Of a stretch of DNA of 64,000 nucleotides, positions 10,372-22,770 are shown in pieces (positions within the stretch are counted from its first letter, which is position 1; every line of letters starts with the position of its first letter). The notes beneath the pieces are model-generated. The model was given only the letters and a program-made list of their open reading frames with translations. It did no database searches and was not told the DNA's origin. The position numbers were made by a program, and so were the translations under genes. This DNA comes from Oryza sativa Japonica Group (taxonomy: Eukaryota > Streptophyta > Magnoliopsida > Poales > Poaceae), in contig NC_089041.1 in assembly GCF_034140825.1 (NCBI RefSeq), forward strand, positions 3,730,001 through 3,794,000, written 5' to 3'.

Positions 10372-11395
10372 TAACTAAACGACATGTTTTATGCTGATAA
10401 TTAAGATCAATTTATACGCCAGTACAAAAGTAGTATTGAGGATACGTGCATCTTGAGCTGGCCCTAGTTTGAGGCTGGCCCCCAACCATATCTTGCAAAT
10501 GGAGTAGGGAGGGCAAGCCTAAGCATGATCTGATGAGATTGAGGTGTACCATATGTTCAAGGGAGAGGTACTGATCTGTTCTATTAGGCTTGGTAGGTGA
10601 AGAGATCAGTGATCACACTTTGAACAAAACATGGTACATTGTCATGTGTCAATTGTCATAGGAGGAACCTAGTGCCATATCAATATTGCTACAGTGCAAA
10701 AGGTGGTAACAGTGATTATAGTACTTAATGCAGGATCATCCACCACTAACAAAGGAAAATGACACCCCAACTAGAGCACTTTCGATCGACGACGCATTTC
10801 TTTCTCGTGGCACAAGCTTAATTGTCGATCTCCATATATATGTACTGATCTGGCCACTGTTGATCAATCTTTGGACCAGCCGGCCGGTGTAGGAGGCATA
10901 GACGTGCAGGTTGTCACTAGGCTGGAAGCACACCTACGGTGTGATGCAGATCATGGCACCCTCTGGAAACTCATGAAAGATACATATACCTACGTTGATG
11001 CACATAAGTGCTCTAATTTAGTGTTACGGATATGGGAACCCAACAGTTTACCCATTACCTACCCGGGTATGGGCATAGTAAAAACCTTGCACCTACGAGC
11101 GGGTGTGGGTTGAAGGTGAAATTTTTATTATCGTGGGTGTGACTATGGGGTAAGAAAATGAAGTGGATACATATCATCTATATTTGTAGGAGATAGAACA
11201 TCAATGAGAGAATAATTGTCATATTAATCTGAGTATAGGAAAAACATACTGACCACTTAGATCCAGAGTGTGTATTGCAGGATCTCACCTCCAAACAAAT
11301 CCCCAATCATGAGGAGTAACATGCTCGAGCCAAGCCAACTGAACTTACATACTTGCACGCGTGATTCCTAGATCCTGCATGCTGCTATACGATGC
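10372..11395. other. Spacer without a supported gene
   Basis: No convincing gene or repeat end was recognised. Short frames at 10736-11113 lack any conserved motif. Confidence 0.35.
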
Positions 11396-11403
11396 TAGTC
11401 CGC

Positions 11404-12432
11404 TAGGGATGGCAATTTCCCCGCGGGGCCGGGTCCCCTGAGGGGACCCGCCCCTACGGGGGCGGGGACGGGGGCAATTTTCAACCCGCGGGTGTGTCGA
11501 GGACGGGGCCCCGCATTTGGGCGGGGAGGGGATGGGGGACAGATTTCACCCGCGGGTGACCCGCGGGGCCCCGGGGGGTACATATAGACCTCAAAATATA
11601 GATCAAAGAAAGCCCAAAAGGCCCAACCCACTGAAGACGTTCCTTAACCCTAGCACATGCACATCCCCTCAGTCTCTATCCTCCCCACATCGATTCCCCT
11701 CCCCTCCCGTGCTGAGACAGGAACATGCGGAGGCAGCGGCGCGCGCTCGCCTCTGGATCTCGCCCTCTCGGCGTCGCCGGCGCCGCCTGCGCCTGCCAGC
11801 CGCCAGGCCACCATCTCCCCTCCGGCATCCGGTGTCCGGCGGCTCCAGCTCCTCCTCTCCCTCCAGAGGGCGGCGGCGGCGGCACACAGGGCGGTGGCGG
11901 CGGCACACAGGGCGGCGCCGTTGCCGGCCGGCCGCAGCGCCTCAGGGCGCGGCGGGGAGGCGACACGGGTAGCAAGGGCACGGCCGGCGGCGAGGCTGCA
12001 GCGCATCACAGAGTGAGAGGTATTGCTCCATCTCCAATACTCCAAATGTGCCTTGTGATTTGTCATGTGTGTAACTGTGTGTCATGTGTGGAATGATGGA
12101 TCAATATGTGTTCTTGCTGAATTTTTATGATGATATTTAAGTATTCATGCTATTTTTGATGGTGTGTTAATTATATACAATATTTCTTTTTGCTGAAATG
12201 ATGATTGTATTGTATTTTTTGAGCTGATTGGATGGAGATGCTACCCAATGCGGGGCCCCAGTCGGGTTGCGGGGCCCCGCAGGGGTTGGGGGCAGGGGAT
12301 GTTTTCAACCCGCAACCCGCAACCATGATCGGGGCCGGGGGCGGGGGGGGGGGGGGGGGGGGTGAAGTCGGGGGGCGGGGTCGGGGGCGTTCCAGCCCAA
12401 CCCGGCCCCGCCCCGCCCCGTTGCCATCCCTA
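11404..12432. mobile_element. Complete non-autonomous hAT element (1,029 bp)
   Basis: The element begins TAGGGATGGCAA and ends TTGCCATCCCTA, perfect 12-bp terminal inverted repeats. It is flanked by identical 8-bp target duplications TAGTCCGC (11396-11403 and 12433-12440). Both subterminal regions are rich in CGGGGCCCCG-type runs. The interior (11,600-12,080) carries a GC-rich block with coding-like composition and an AACCCTAG motif, which could be captured host 5'-UTR/exon sequence. No transposase frame is present, so it depends on an autonomous partner. The intact duplication indicates a fairly recent insertion. Confidence 0.9.
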
Positions 12433-12440
12433 TAGTCCGC

Positions 12441-13459
12441 GACTCAGCTCGCTGGGCGCCAATATATAGATTGTGAGTTTGTGACTCTGCTTACGTATAA
12501 TCAGAGACCGAGACAAGCCTAAGACAATTAAAACTCGAGTTCTAGGTTTATCTCCTTATTCTCTTTGTAAATCCATTCTCAAATTCATGAAAAGTTTGAA
12601 AATTCAACAAATTGTATTGATATATTGAGCCTTAGTCTTTATTGGTTAGGCCCTAGTCTTTTGTAAATTTCTGACTCCGCTGCGTATAATGGTATATGTA
12701 TGCCAATTCTTTGTCAGGATTTTAGGTATCACCGCTGCTATATGTACGAATGATTTCATACGATGGTTGTACGATCAAACAGATCCCTCCTTCACAAAGC
12801 CCAAGCTCCTGACGTCCTGGCCTGCTATCTCGTTGGCTTGCATGCACATCCAACCAAAGCAATCTTCTTTTCTATCATATCTTAAGCAATCTTCTTTCTA
12901 ATATCTTACGGTATAGTAATTGTACTTAGCACTTAACATTGAATTTATCATGTGGCAGGTTAAGCAAATTACACATACAAATATGTTCCTTGCACCTTGG
13001 ACAGTGATAGTGTCAACCCTAGTTTCAGATTAAATTAAAAATAATGGCATATGTTTTGCAAAGAAAAATTTCAGATTAAATCCATAATAATAAAGAAAGC
13101 ATTTCATGGCCATGAACATTGCCCAGGAACAAAAAAGAAAGAGAGATTAATTTACCAAAAAAGATGATTGTGAAGCTAAAGGAAATCAAGTAAATAAGAT
13201 GGCATACCTTCGCCTTCGATGGCGTATATGCTATTAGATTAGTTTCAGACTTACAGATTAGATCGGAACATGCGAAAGATGGAATAGCGAACTCAGGTCT
13301 AGAGTTTGGAGTAGTGAACGTAAAACCAGGTTTAGAGGTGAATTGGGCTTTAGGGCCCATAAGCACGTTTGGACTGCGTCCGCGTGCACCGAGCGCTCAC
13401 GTTAGGTTCCCCAGCCGTTCGTACCATTACATCTTGTCGTAACAAGATCGTAAAAAAAA
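12441..13459. other. Spacer without a supported gene
   Basis: Mixed AT-rich sequence. 12500-12700 contains Ser/Leu-poor short frames only. 13076-13366 is open on the minus strand for 96 codons but has no recognisable motif. Confidence 0.35.
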
Positions 13460-14178
13460 AGAGTGAATTGTACATTGGACCATCTCTTTTTATCCATATT
13501 GCACTTTGGACTAGGGTTAAACTCCCATTTTCACTTTATACCAGGTTTCTTAACAAAATGTTTCACATTGTACCTGTCTTCTCCTCTAGCTGCCCCCATC
13601 TCCCTGCTCTCTTTATTCTTCTTCTTCTTCTTCGAGAGGCACGTAGATTTGAGCAAGCAGCCATGAGCAAGGCACAACGAGATCAAGCTGCCCCTGCCCA
13701 GTGCCCACACGGTTCTATTCGCTGGCTCCCCTGCCCAGTGTCCACACATTTCTGTTTGCTGCCTCAACGATTGGGATAATGGGCAGGTGGTCTCCATGCT
13801 CTGCTTGCTCATTGGTGGGAAGAAGATGCCATCCTACCAAGGTGAAGGCTCTAACTCCTTCAATGCCCAGAGCTTGAGCACCACGCTCATGAATCCGGTT
13901 GTTCCTTGCTGTCTTTGGTGTTGTACCCAAAGCTGAGCTCAACCTCTGTACATAGGCTCATCCACCTTCACATTCACTACCCAAATGTAGTAGCATGCCC
14001 TGAAATTAGCTTAGGGATGAAAGGAGGAAGAAGATGCTTTTGGTGACCGATATGTCAGCCAACTAGTCCAAAATACAACTTTTGGTAACAAAACATGGTC
14101 TAAAGTAAAAATACTTGCTACTACCTTGTCCAATATGCAACATAGGTAATAAACACTAGCCCAAGGTGCAATTCTATC
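13460..14178. mobile_element. Mutator-like non-autonomous element
   Basis: The left end (from 13460: gaattgtacattggacca..., then tttggactagggtta) and the inverted right end (near 14040-14178: gaattgcaccttgggcta..., then attggacaaggta) align over roughly 90-100 bp, which gives long diverged terminal inverted repeats. Both ends abut TAAAAAAAA (13451-13459 and 14179-14187), a candidate 9-bp target duplication as Mutator elements make, though its low complexity weakens the point. The interior (13,580-13,980) is non-repetitive and could be captured host sequence; it contains two diverged copies of a 'tgcccagtg.ccacac' segment. Confidence 0.6.
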
Positions 14179-14724
14179 TAAAAAAAATCGTATGTGCAGT
14201 ATTTTCCTTGTAGGTATACAGAAACCACGGAGCGAATGTACCCTGCAATCATGCAAAGCTGCATGAAGATGCAGCAGTGTAATGGTAGTTACTACAGTAA
14301 ATAGCAGCAAGATCGTGGCTTCGTGCAGGTACAGTACATGGCCAGAGTGCAAAACCGTCACGTGGGGCGTTCATGGCTTACCTAAGCACGCTGACGCACT
14401 GCTGGTCCGGTCCTCCTCATTTGGCTAACTTGTACAGTATGCAGCGCAGCAGCGATCTATCGAACCTCAAGTTCAATTTTGGTGCTTTGGGTAACAATTG
14501 GAAGTAGAGTAACATTCCGCTTGGTTTGGGTTTTTTTTTTCATGGATCGGGATTTATTATTTCTGTTTTGAGATTGGAACTTTCAATTGGAAGAAACACA
14601 TACAGAAATGGGGCTCCTCCAAGTTCTATCTTAGATATAAAAAATTACTTACTGGTACTACTAGTGGTACCCCACTAGTACATTATCTATCTTAGATGTG
14701 AATATTACTTACTACTAACTCGTA

Positions 14725-15111
14725 CTTCCTCCGTTTCATATTATAAGAATTTCTAGCATTGTCCACATTCATATACTTTTTTCGTATTTTAATGTACGAC
14801 GCTGTTGACTTTTTAACCAATGTTTGACTATTCGTCTTATTTAAAAAATTTATGTTATTATCATTTATTTTACCGTGACTTGATTTATCATCGAATGTTC
14901 TTTAAGCATGATATAAATATTTTTATATTTACACAAAAATTTTGAATAAGACGAATGATCAAACGTTGGTTAAAAAGTCAATGGCGTCATACATTAAAAT
15001 ACGGAGGGAGTATTTGTTAATGAATTTAGACATATATGTGTGCCTAGATTCATTAACATCAATATAAATATGGACAATACTAGAAAGTCTTATAATCTGA
15101 AACGGAGGTAG
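14725..15111. mobile_element. Nested Stowaway MITEs
   Basis: The outer Stowaway starts cttcctccgtttcatatt and ends as its inverse (ataatctgaaacggaggtag), flanked by TA on both sides. A second element lies inside (about 14783-15012). Its inverted arms read gtattttaatgta...ttgactttttaacca and end in ...attaaaatacggagggag. This is an insertion of one MITE into another. Confidence 0.8.
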
Positions 15112-15377
15112 TACATTATAATGCACTTGTGATGTAGGAGTAGTAGATTTAGTGATATAAACATACATTCTGAAAGAAATATTTCAAGGTCCGTGAAGAA
15201 AAATTTTCATGCTGAGACCAAGTAGGCTCGTTGAGCCCCACAAGCAATTCAATTACTACCAGGAACGACTCACTTCTGAGTTCTGATGTTACTCAAAAAA
15301 AAAAAAGTTTACACGTGTACAACATCTTGTTGATCTTGAGCGCGACACGACTCACTTCTGAGTTTGCCATGAAGCCT

Positions 15378-15883
<506 letters not shown>

Positions 15884-16534
15884 TCAACCTCGATCGCGCT
15901 AAAACACTAACGTTCTTGCCGATGAATCGTCGTGAGAGTCGCTCAACACCGCTGGATTCTCGTGCTTTGCCTTGCATCGGGTGTTCGGGTCGCCTTATAT
16001 CGCAGCCAAGGCATGGCATTTCTCCACTGAACTCGAATTCGGAGCACGAGTCCGAATCGGATCGCTATCTGCGGTGCCCGCTTGCAGTCAGTGCACGAAT
16101 CGGGTTGCTTCGTGGGCCCTGCTCTAAGTGGGCCGAGGAGCTCGAAATGGGCCGTTGACCAAATGGGAAAAGTCCGACCGGCCCTGCCATGTCGGACCGG
16201 TTAGTCACAGCCAAATCGGTATCGTTTTCTAAGGCGCGTGTCACGTCTTCGTTCGAGTGAGCCAAGAAACCGATAAGCCGACAAGCTGGAGTGAACCGAG
16301 GGAGAGTTTATGCTTTTATAAGAGTGTGTTTAGATGGTGGAGAAGTTGGGAAGTTGGAAGAAAGTTGGTAGTTTAGAGAAAAAGTTGGTAGTTTATGTGT
16401 GTAGGAAAGTTTTCGATGTGATGTGATGTGATGGAAAGTTGGGATTTTGGGTGAAACTAAACGCGGCCTAAGTTTTAGCGTGCTTGTTTCGTTTCTCACT
16501 CGCTCTGATCTCTCGGTTGATCGATCTCGTCGGC

Positions 16535-16824
16535 CATAGAGAAGCTACCTTCCTCCTCCGATCCGGCGCCGCCGCCGTGGCGTCGCAAGGCCAGCTCCTG
16601 GACTGCTTCATGTTCCCGGCCGATCGGCGCCCACCGGTAGGGCTATAAGTGGATCAGCCACGAACCAACTTATAGTTCAAAATAAGCGGGTTTGTGGCTT
16701 ATTTTAGTATATAAGTGGGTTTTGCGGGTTGGTCACTTACACCCCTACCCACCAGCCTGCACCATGGCGGTGTCGCTCCCCGTCATCGACCTCTCCGGCC
16801 CCTGCAACGCCGGCAAAGAGCTCG
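16535..16824 (+). pseudogene. Truncated start of a 2-oxoglutarate dioxygenase (duplicate of 29880 gene)
   Basis: The sequence parallels exon 1 of the intact dioxygenase: V-A-S-Q-G-Q-L, C-F-M-F-P-A-D-R-R-P-P, then V-S-L-P-V-I-D-L-S-G-P. The initiator is ATA instead of ATG (16535-16537), a small transposon splits the frame at 16638-16747, and homology stops at about 16824 before the end of exon 1. All catalytic exons are absent. Confidence 0.85.
16638..16747. mobile_element. Small hAT MITE (110 bp)
   Basis: Ends TAGGGCTATAAGTG and CACTTACACCCCTA are imperfect inverted repeats. The flanks CCCACCGG (16630-16637) and CCCACCAG (16748-16755) form an 8-bp target duplication with one change. It is inserted into the dioxygenase pseudogene. 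Confidence 0.8.
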
Positions 16825-18202
16825 AAACGATAAAAGAGCATTGAAAGAAATTTCTGCATTATTTACAACTTGGAACACGACAATGGCGTACAAGGCCGCA
16901 GGCAGTAGGCTACTGGCAAGAAACGGTCAATCCATCCAGAGCAAACATTGGTTGAATTGCCATGCTATATCTTTCTGAACATATATTGGCATCCATTGGC
17001 CGTGTACATCTACTACGTTAGATGTAGAGGCCAGGTTCCAATAGTACTATACATCTTGTGGGTGTGGCAAAGTCAGGGTTCGAAATTCCCCCACGAAATT
17101 ATTTTGGCCAAATTTTTTTTTTGTCTTTTTTTGTGAATTTGACAAAAAAAATTCAAATTTAAACATTTTTATTCAAATATTTAAATTATTTCTGACCAAA
17201 ATAATCAAAATTTCTAAAATTTTGGTCATATTGGTACCCTTAATACAAACACCGAAAATGATAATTTGAACCTGGGCGAAACCAGTTACGATTTCAAGCC
17301 GAGTAACCAAAGGGTTTATCCATACTGCCAAGTAACCAAAGAGTTTATCCATACTGCCGACAACTTTCATGCTTCTCAGTGATCTACTCCTTCCATCCCC
17401 ATAATATAAGGCATGATCAAATTTGACATAGTCTTCAAAACTAATTTTTGATTTATAATTTCTCATATACTCTATGATTTGTAGCAATAAAACTATAACC
17501 ATCTCAAAGTAAATTGAAATATCAATTCAATGATATTATTTTAGCAAATAAAATTTAAATGCTAATTGTTGGTCAAGTGTTGTTAAAATTGAATCTTAAA
17601 ATACATGCATGCTTTATATCTTGGTAGGGGAAGTACCATGAACAATGCAGCAACGGAGCCCATATGGATGCTCAACTAGCCTCGGAGCCGTTGGATCCGA
17701 TTTATCCTTTCTTAAGGATCACACAGGGATTGTCTTTTTTTTTTCAAGAAATAAATGGGCATGAGGTAAAAGTCAGTTGGCTGGAATGTACAATACAGTG
17801 CAAGTGGAACAACATGCTCAACTCGATAACTAATGACTCTTGCGAAATAGTACAAGTGCAAGGTTTATAATAGATCAGGTGATAGTCAACTCTAAACTTG
17901 TGCACATCATGTACTCATTAATTAAGAGGTGATATGTATAACACACTTACTCTAATACATTGTAATAAATTTTCTTTATTTGTTTACTTTTAATCTATTG
18001 GTATCTTGCCTTGATCAATTTTTAGAGTTTGTGTTGAGATTATCTTTGTTATGAGAGTTGGTATATCCTCTCTCTCTCTTCGCTTTTCCCTCATTTATCT
18101 CGTAATATAAGGTCACATGAATCTTTGCTTGCTCTAACCAAGTTGGAGTATTTGTTAAGGAAGTGTGTCCATTTCAAACCAAACTACCTCGTCAACGAAA
18201 TA
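16825..18202. other. Spacer with a short tandem repeat and a Stowaway-like fragment
   Basis: A unit of about 29 bp (taaccaaagggtttatccat...) occurs twice at about 17307-17362. A Stowaway-like left end (ctccttccatccccataata) begins near 17386 with no clear right end. No gene is supported. Confidence 0.5.
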
Positions 18203-18353
18203 CTCTTTCCGTTCCTAAATATAAAGGATTTTAATTGGATGTGACTTATCCTTATCCTACTAGAACGAATCTGCACAAGCTTTATGTCCAGATTCGTTGT
18301 ACTAGAATATATCATATCCAACCAAAATCTCTTATATTTAAGAACGGAGGGAG
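18203..18353. mobile_element. Stowaway MITE (151 bp)
   Basis: Starts ctctttccgttcctaaatat and ends atatttaagaacggagggag, flanked by TA dinucleotides (18201-18202 and 18354-18355). Confidence 0.8.
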
Positions 18354-19241
18354 TACATGCAGTGCTTTATTTTTATCCAACCCCAAGTTAATGTAGCGCG
18401 TGTACAATTTAAATGTGTCCTTTTTTCCTTTTGAAAAAGAAAACCGCCTAAACATGTCAAATGCCACACTATAATCTACTTATTTATATGTGGGAAGTTG
18501 CCGGGCATTAAGCAAGCCGAGCAACGAGTCCGCTAGCATGTCAGAAATGGCTACGATCAGTGCCCTGCGGCTCCTGCAGGCAGCTGCCTTTGCCGTCTTG
18601 CTTGTCTGCCTAGCGCCGGCAACAGCAGCGTCGGTTAGGCGGCTGCCGACGACGAGCTGCCCTGACAGGTGCGGGAACATCAGCATCCCCTACCCCTTCG
18701 GCATCGGCGCTGACTGCGCCCGCGATGAAGGCTTTCAGCTGGACTGCGAGCTGGATTCGCCACCGCGCCTCGTCACGTCGTCTCAGTTCGAGAAGCCACA
18801 AGAGCTCGTCAGCCTCTCCCTAGCCGACGGCGAGGCCCGGGTCCTCCTCAACCCGCTAAGCAAGTGCTACCGCGAAGAAGAAGTAGTGATCTTGGGCGAC
18901 ACATCCACCTCGTAATCGTATACGTCCATCAACGGCAGCACTACCTACCGCTACTCGCCGGAGAAGAACCGCCTCGTCGCGCTAGGCTGCCCCAACCTCG
19001 GCTACATCGTCGACGGCTCTGACAACTACGTCAGCGGCTGCATGTCCGCGTGCCGCCGCCCGCCACCGCCGTCGTCGTCGCTGGGCGATGCAGTGCCGCG
19101 GTTGCCGGGGCGGCCGGCGAGCGGTGCTGCCAGAGCGTCATACCCCCTACCCTCAACTTCTACGTGCCGTGCATGTTCAACTTCGCGAACGGGAAGGCGG
19201 CGGTGGACGACGAGCTCCGTGGCGGCACGATGCCTTGCAGG

Positions 19242-20312
19242 TAGGGATGTAAGTGGATAGTCCCGCTACCTGTATAAAAATCCGCTTGCTAGTTCCTTTC
19301 TTGTGGAGAAGAAGTTTTTACTCCCGGTTCGTAACCCCTCCGTAGTCCCGGTTTTTCAACCGGGACTAAAGATCTCTATCTTTAGTTTCGGGGTGAAAAA
19401 ACCGGAAGTAAAAATCTATTTTTAGAGGCTAGATCGGTTGCTACTTTATTCTATCATTTTCTTCATTATTTTTAATATATTGATTCACTCTATCTCATCC
19501 CAAAATCCCAAATCAATTATCCCCGAATAGTCTCCAAATTCTCAAATCAATATATCTAAATACATCACAAAATCTTAAAAAATTTACATCACAACTTCTA
19601 CAAAATTCATCACAAATACATCACATATTCACATCACACACAAATCAAATACATCACACACAAATCGTCTCAGATCCAAATCACATATTCTCAACAAAAA
19701 AAAAGAAAGAAGACGAACGGCCCGCCATCTCGCCGGCCGCCGCCCGCCGTGTCCCCGGCTCCGCCGCCAGCTGCCAGCCGCTAGCACGCCGCCGCGCCGC
19801 CTCGCCTGGGCCTCCGCGCCCTGCCGTTGCAGAGAGAGGTGGGGAGGTGGGGAGGAGGGAGGAGGGAGAGGAGGAGAGGAAGGGAGGAGGGAGAGGAAGA
19901 GATAAGGGTGACTCTGTGAGGAAATGAGTTAAAAAAGGAGAGGAGGAGATTGTATTGATCCGATCCGCGTGCAACCACCCTGCTTATGTGGACTTTTTTT
20001 CCGGTTGGTGTTACCAACCGGGACTAAATTGGTAACATCAACCGGGAGTAAAGCTTATATCGATCTTTTTCCCCGTTGGTGTTACCAATCGGGACTATAA
20101 TAACCGGGAATAAAGATAAAAAAATTCCTCAGAGCTTTCAAACCGGAACTAAAGATGTTTTTAGTCCCGGTTTTTAATACAACCGGGTCTATTGTGAAAT
20201 CTGGTGGACCGACCAAAGATGGTTTCTCCACCAGTGATGGTAGTATAAAATTTAGAAGAAAAAGTAAACTAGAAGTGAGATAACATGTTTGCCCGTCCCG
20301 CTTGCATCCCTA
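19242..20312. mobile_element. hAT element split by a CACTA-like insert, inside the WAK pseudogene
   Basis: The hAT ends are TAGGGATGTAAGTGG on the left and GCATCCCTA on the right, related to the 16638 element. Flanks CTTGCAGG (19234-19241) and CTTACATG (20313-20320) agree at 6 of 8 positions, so the target duplication has decayed. Only about 55 bp on the left and 75 bp on the right are hAT; the middle is the nested element. Confidence 0.65.
19298..20236. mobile_element. CACTA-like non-autonomous element with AGTCCCGGTT repeats
   Basis: The right end reads ...tttctccaccagtg, i.e. inverted CACTGGTGGAGAAA. The left end carries a degenerate version (ttgtggagaaga at 19301). Subterminal zones hold repeated motifs of the kind cccggtt / aaccggga in both orientations, as CACTA elements do. 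The core (19,700-19,900) is GC-rich and purine-biased. The left boundary is approximate. Confidence 0.55.
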
Positions 20313-20561
20313 CTTACATGCACGTGTTCCTGGTGGAGAAAAGCTGGATTGAGACCATGTATGACGATAGGAAGGATTTCAATAGGATCGACGGCGAGTT
20401 CGAAGTCGTGCCCGTCGTGCTCGACGGGACGATCCGGAACGTCTACAACTACGCGTGCCGGAGCTCGCGACGTACACCAGCGACGGCCAGGGGTACCGGT
20501 GCAATTGCTCCAAGGGCTACGAGAGCAACCCCCTACCTCGACGACGGATGCACAGGTATAT

Positions 20562-21230
20562 AAATGGGCCGGCCCTGACGGGGGGCGAGCAGTGCAACCG
20601 CTCTGGGCCCCCCGATCGTAGGGGCCCAACAGGAGGAAGCAAGCCACAGTAGTAGCGTCGTAGCGATTTCTAAACTCAACAGTCAACGTTCCCAATTCCT
20701 ACGCGTACGTGAGTCACAAGATTAACGCCGCCCACCGCGCGCGTTGTCACGTCCTTTGGATCGATCACCAGTCGTCATTCATCCGATCATCCAGTCCTAT
20801 CCGTTCCCCACCCATGCGTTGATCAATTCACCGGTATCGCATCGGCGCATCCGCGCGCCTGTCGAGTTGCCGTCGGCTGCCGCCACCAGCAGCGACTGCA
20901 CGAGCCCATATCTGCAAGTCTGCAACTACTATTGCTGAACTGCATTGAAGCCTGATGATCGAGAGGAGGTGAGCAGCGGGCTGCAAGGAGCAGCAACACC
21001 ATCACATTGACATCGCTAATTGGTTTATTGAATTTTCAATTTCTATTCCGTTGCCATCTGCACCTTGCTATGTTAGATTTATGTCTCTGGTTAATTGTTT
21101 AGGTAGAGTCTAGAGATTTGGACTTGGAGTTGGACGAAGTTGCCCTAGTGTATCCGTTGCCGACTCACTTTATTGATCATTATTTAGATGGTATATTAAG
21201 GGCCCCTTGTTTTGTTTCGTCCTAGGCCCA
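20562..21230. mobile_element. Probable hAT-derived insertion in the WAK intron
   Basis: It begins with GGGCCGGCCCTGACGGGG, like the CAGGGCCGGCCCTG ends seen at 24497, and its right part contains agggccccttgttttg...cctaggccca. Flanking duplications could not be read with confidence, so limits are approximate. Confidence 0.4.
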
Positions 21231-22770
21231 TACAAACTCAGGATTGGCTATATAGTCATCTTATTAAACACAATGATTTTTAATTTATTTGACTCTCTCA
21301 ATTAATTCCCATATATTTGTCTGATGATCAAATGATGAAATTTCCTTGCGATCGAATGAAAGATATCAACGAGTGCTTACACCCGAAAGAATACGGATGC
21401 TATGGAAACTGCATGAACACACCAGGAGGCTACACTTGCGTGTGCCCTCCTGGGACTAGTGGAAATCCGACCGAAATGAATGGTTGCCACTCAAAGGACA
21501 AGTTCACCTTTGTTGTCAAAGTAGTTACAGCTTACATGCAATTAATTAACTGGTCACAATGCAAAATTGCGCTCAATTTCTGAAATAGAAATCTAGTGGG
21601 GGGGGTAATGGGTATGCAATGGCGCCGTGTTCAGGGTCAGTGTCTTCTTGTCAGTGTTCATGTGCTTCTGGCTCTACCTTGGGCTCTAGAAAAGGAAGCT
21701 CATCAGAACGAAGCAGAAATTCTTTGAGCAGAATGTTGGAGTGATCCTGCAGCAGCAGATGCATTCCGGTGGAGGTGCCCGTGGGTTCAGGATATTCTCT
21801 ATGGAAGAGCTCAAGAAGGCGACCAACATTTTCGCTGCCGGCCATGTTCTGGGCCGTGGTGGTCATGGTGTTGTCTACAAGGGTGTCCTTGAAGACAAGA
21901 CAATAGTAGCAATCAAGAAGTCAAAGATGATGAAGGAGGCCCAGACCAAGGAGTTTGCGAGAGAAACGTTCATCCTCTCTCAGATCAACCATCGGAATGT
22001 CGTCAAGCTCCTTGGTTGCTGCCTTGAAGTTGAAGTGCCCATGTTGGTCTACAAATTCGTCTCAAATAACACCCTCTACCACTACATCCATGGGAAGAAC
22101 CCCCAAAGCTGACATACCACTTGATATTCGTCTTCAAATAGCTGCAGAGTCTGCCGAGGCGCTCTCCTACATGCACTCATCTGCTTCACCGCCAACCCTC
22201 CATGGAGATGTCAAGATGGCAAATATCCTGCTTGATGACAAGCTCAGCGCCAAAGTTTCTGATTTTGGGGCATCAAAGCTACCACCAACTGATGAGATCG
22301 AGATCGCAACGTGGGTGCAGGGAACTTGCGAGTACTTGGACCCCGAATACCTTATGACACGCCAATTGACCGATAAGAGCGATGTATACAGTTTTGGTGT
22401 CATCGTGCTGGAGCTTCTAACTAGGAAGAAAGTATTGTACTTGGACGGGCCAGAGGAAGACAGGAGCCTGGTTTCATGCTTCACCACAGCAGTGAAAGTT
22501 GGTCGTCATTAAGAGCTTCTGGACATCCAAGTAAGGAATGAGATGAGTGATGAAATGCTACAAGAGATTACTCACCTCCTAATGAGATGCATAAGCATGA
22601 ATGGGGAAGAACGACTAATGATGAAAGAGGTTGCCGAGATGCTAGAGATGCTGAGGAGATACCAACATCACCCATGGGCTGGAGCTAAAGGCAATGCAGT
22701 GGAGGTTCAGAGCTTTCTCAGTAGGGAACAACAGAGTGAAATTACCAACTCGGGCAACAAGATGTCCTAG

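Larger units (their letters stand above)
18538..22770 (+). pseudogene. Wall-associated receptor kinase (WAK) pseudogene
   Basis: All parts of a WAK can be followed in order. They are signal peptide (M-S-E-M-A-T..., 18538), galacturonan-binding GUB_WAK domain (C-P-D-R-C-G-N-I-S-I-P-Y-P-F-G), middle ectodomain (to 19241 and from 20321), intron at 20556-21362, calcium-binding EGF-like repeat (D-I-N-E-C, 21363 on), a transmembrane segment near 21640-21700 (F-L-S-V-F-M-C-F-W-L-Y-L-G-L), and a kinase domain with G-R-G-G-H-G, V-A-I-K-K, H-G-D-V-K-M-A-N and D-F-G. It is broken by a stop at about 18913, a frameshift near 19060, a nested transposon at 19242-20312, loss of frame around the transmembrane segment, a frameshift near 22108 and a stop at 22510-22512. 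No functional protein is expected. Confidence 0.92.

Noticed and set aside
11517-12096. Frames of 119-151 codons in the hAT element
   Set aside because: No transposase motif; GC-rich composition only. Captured host sequence is possible but not a supported gene.
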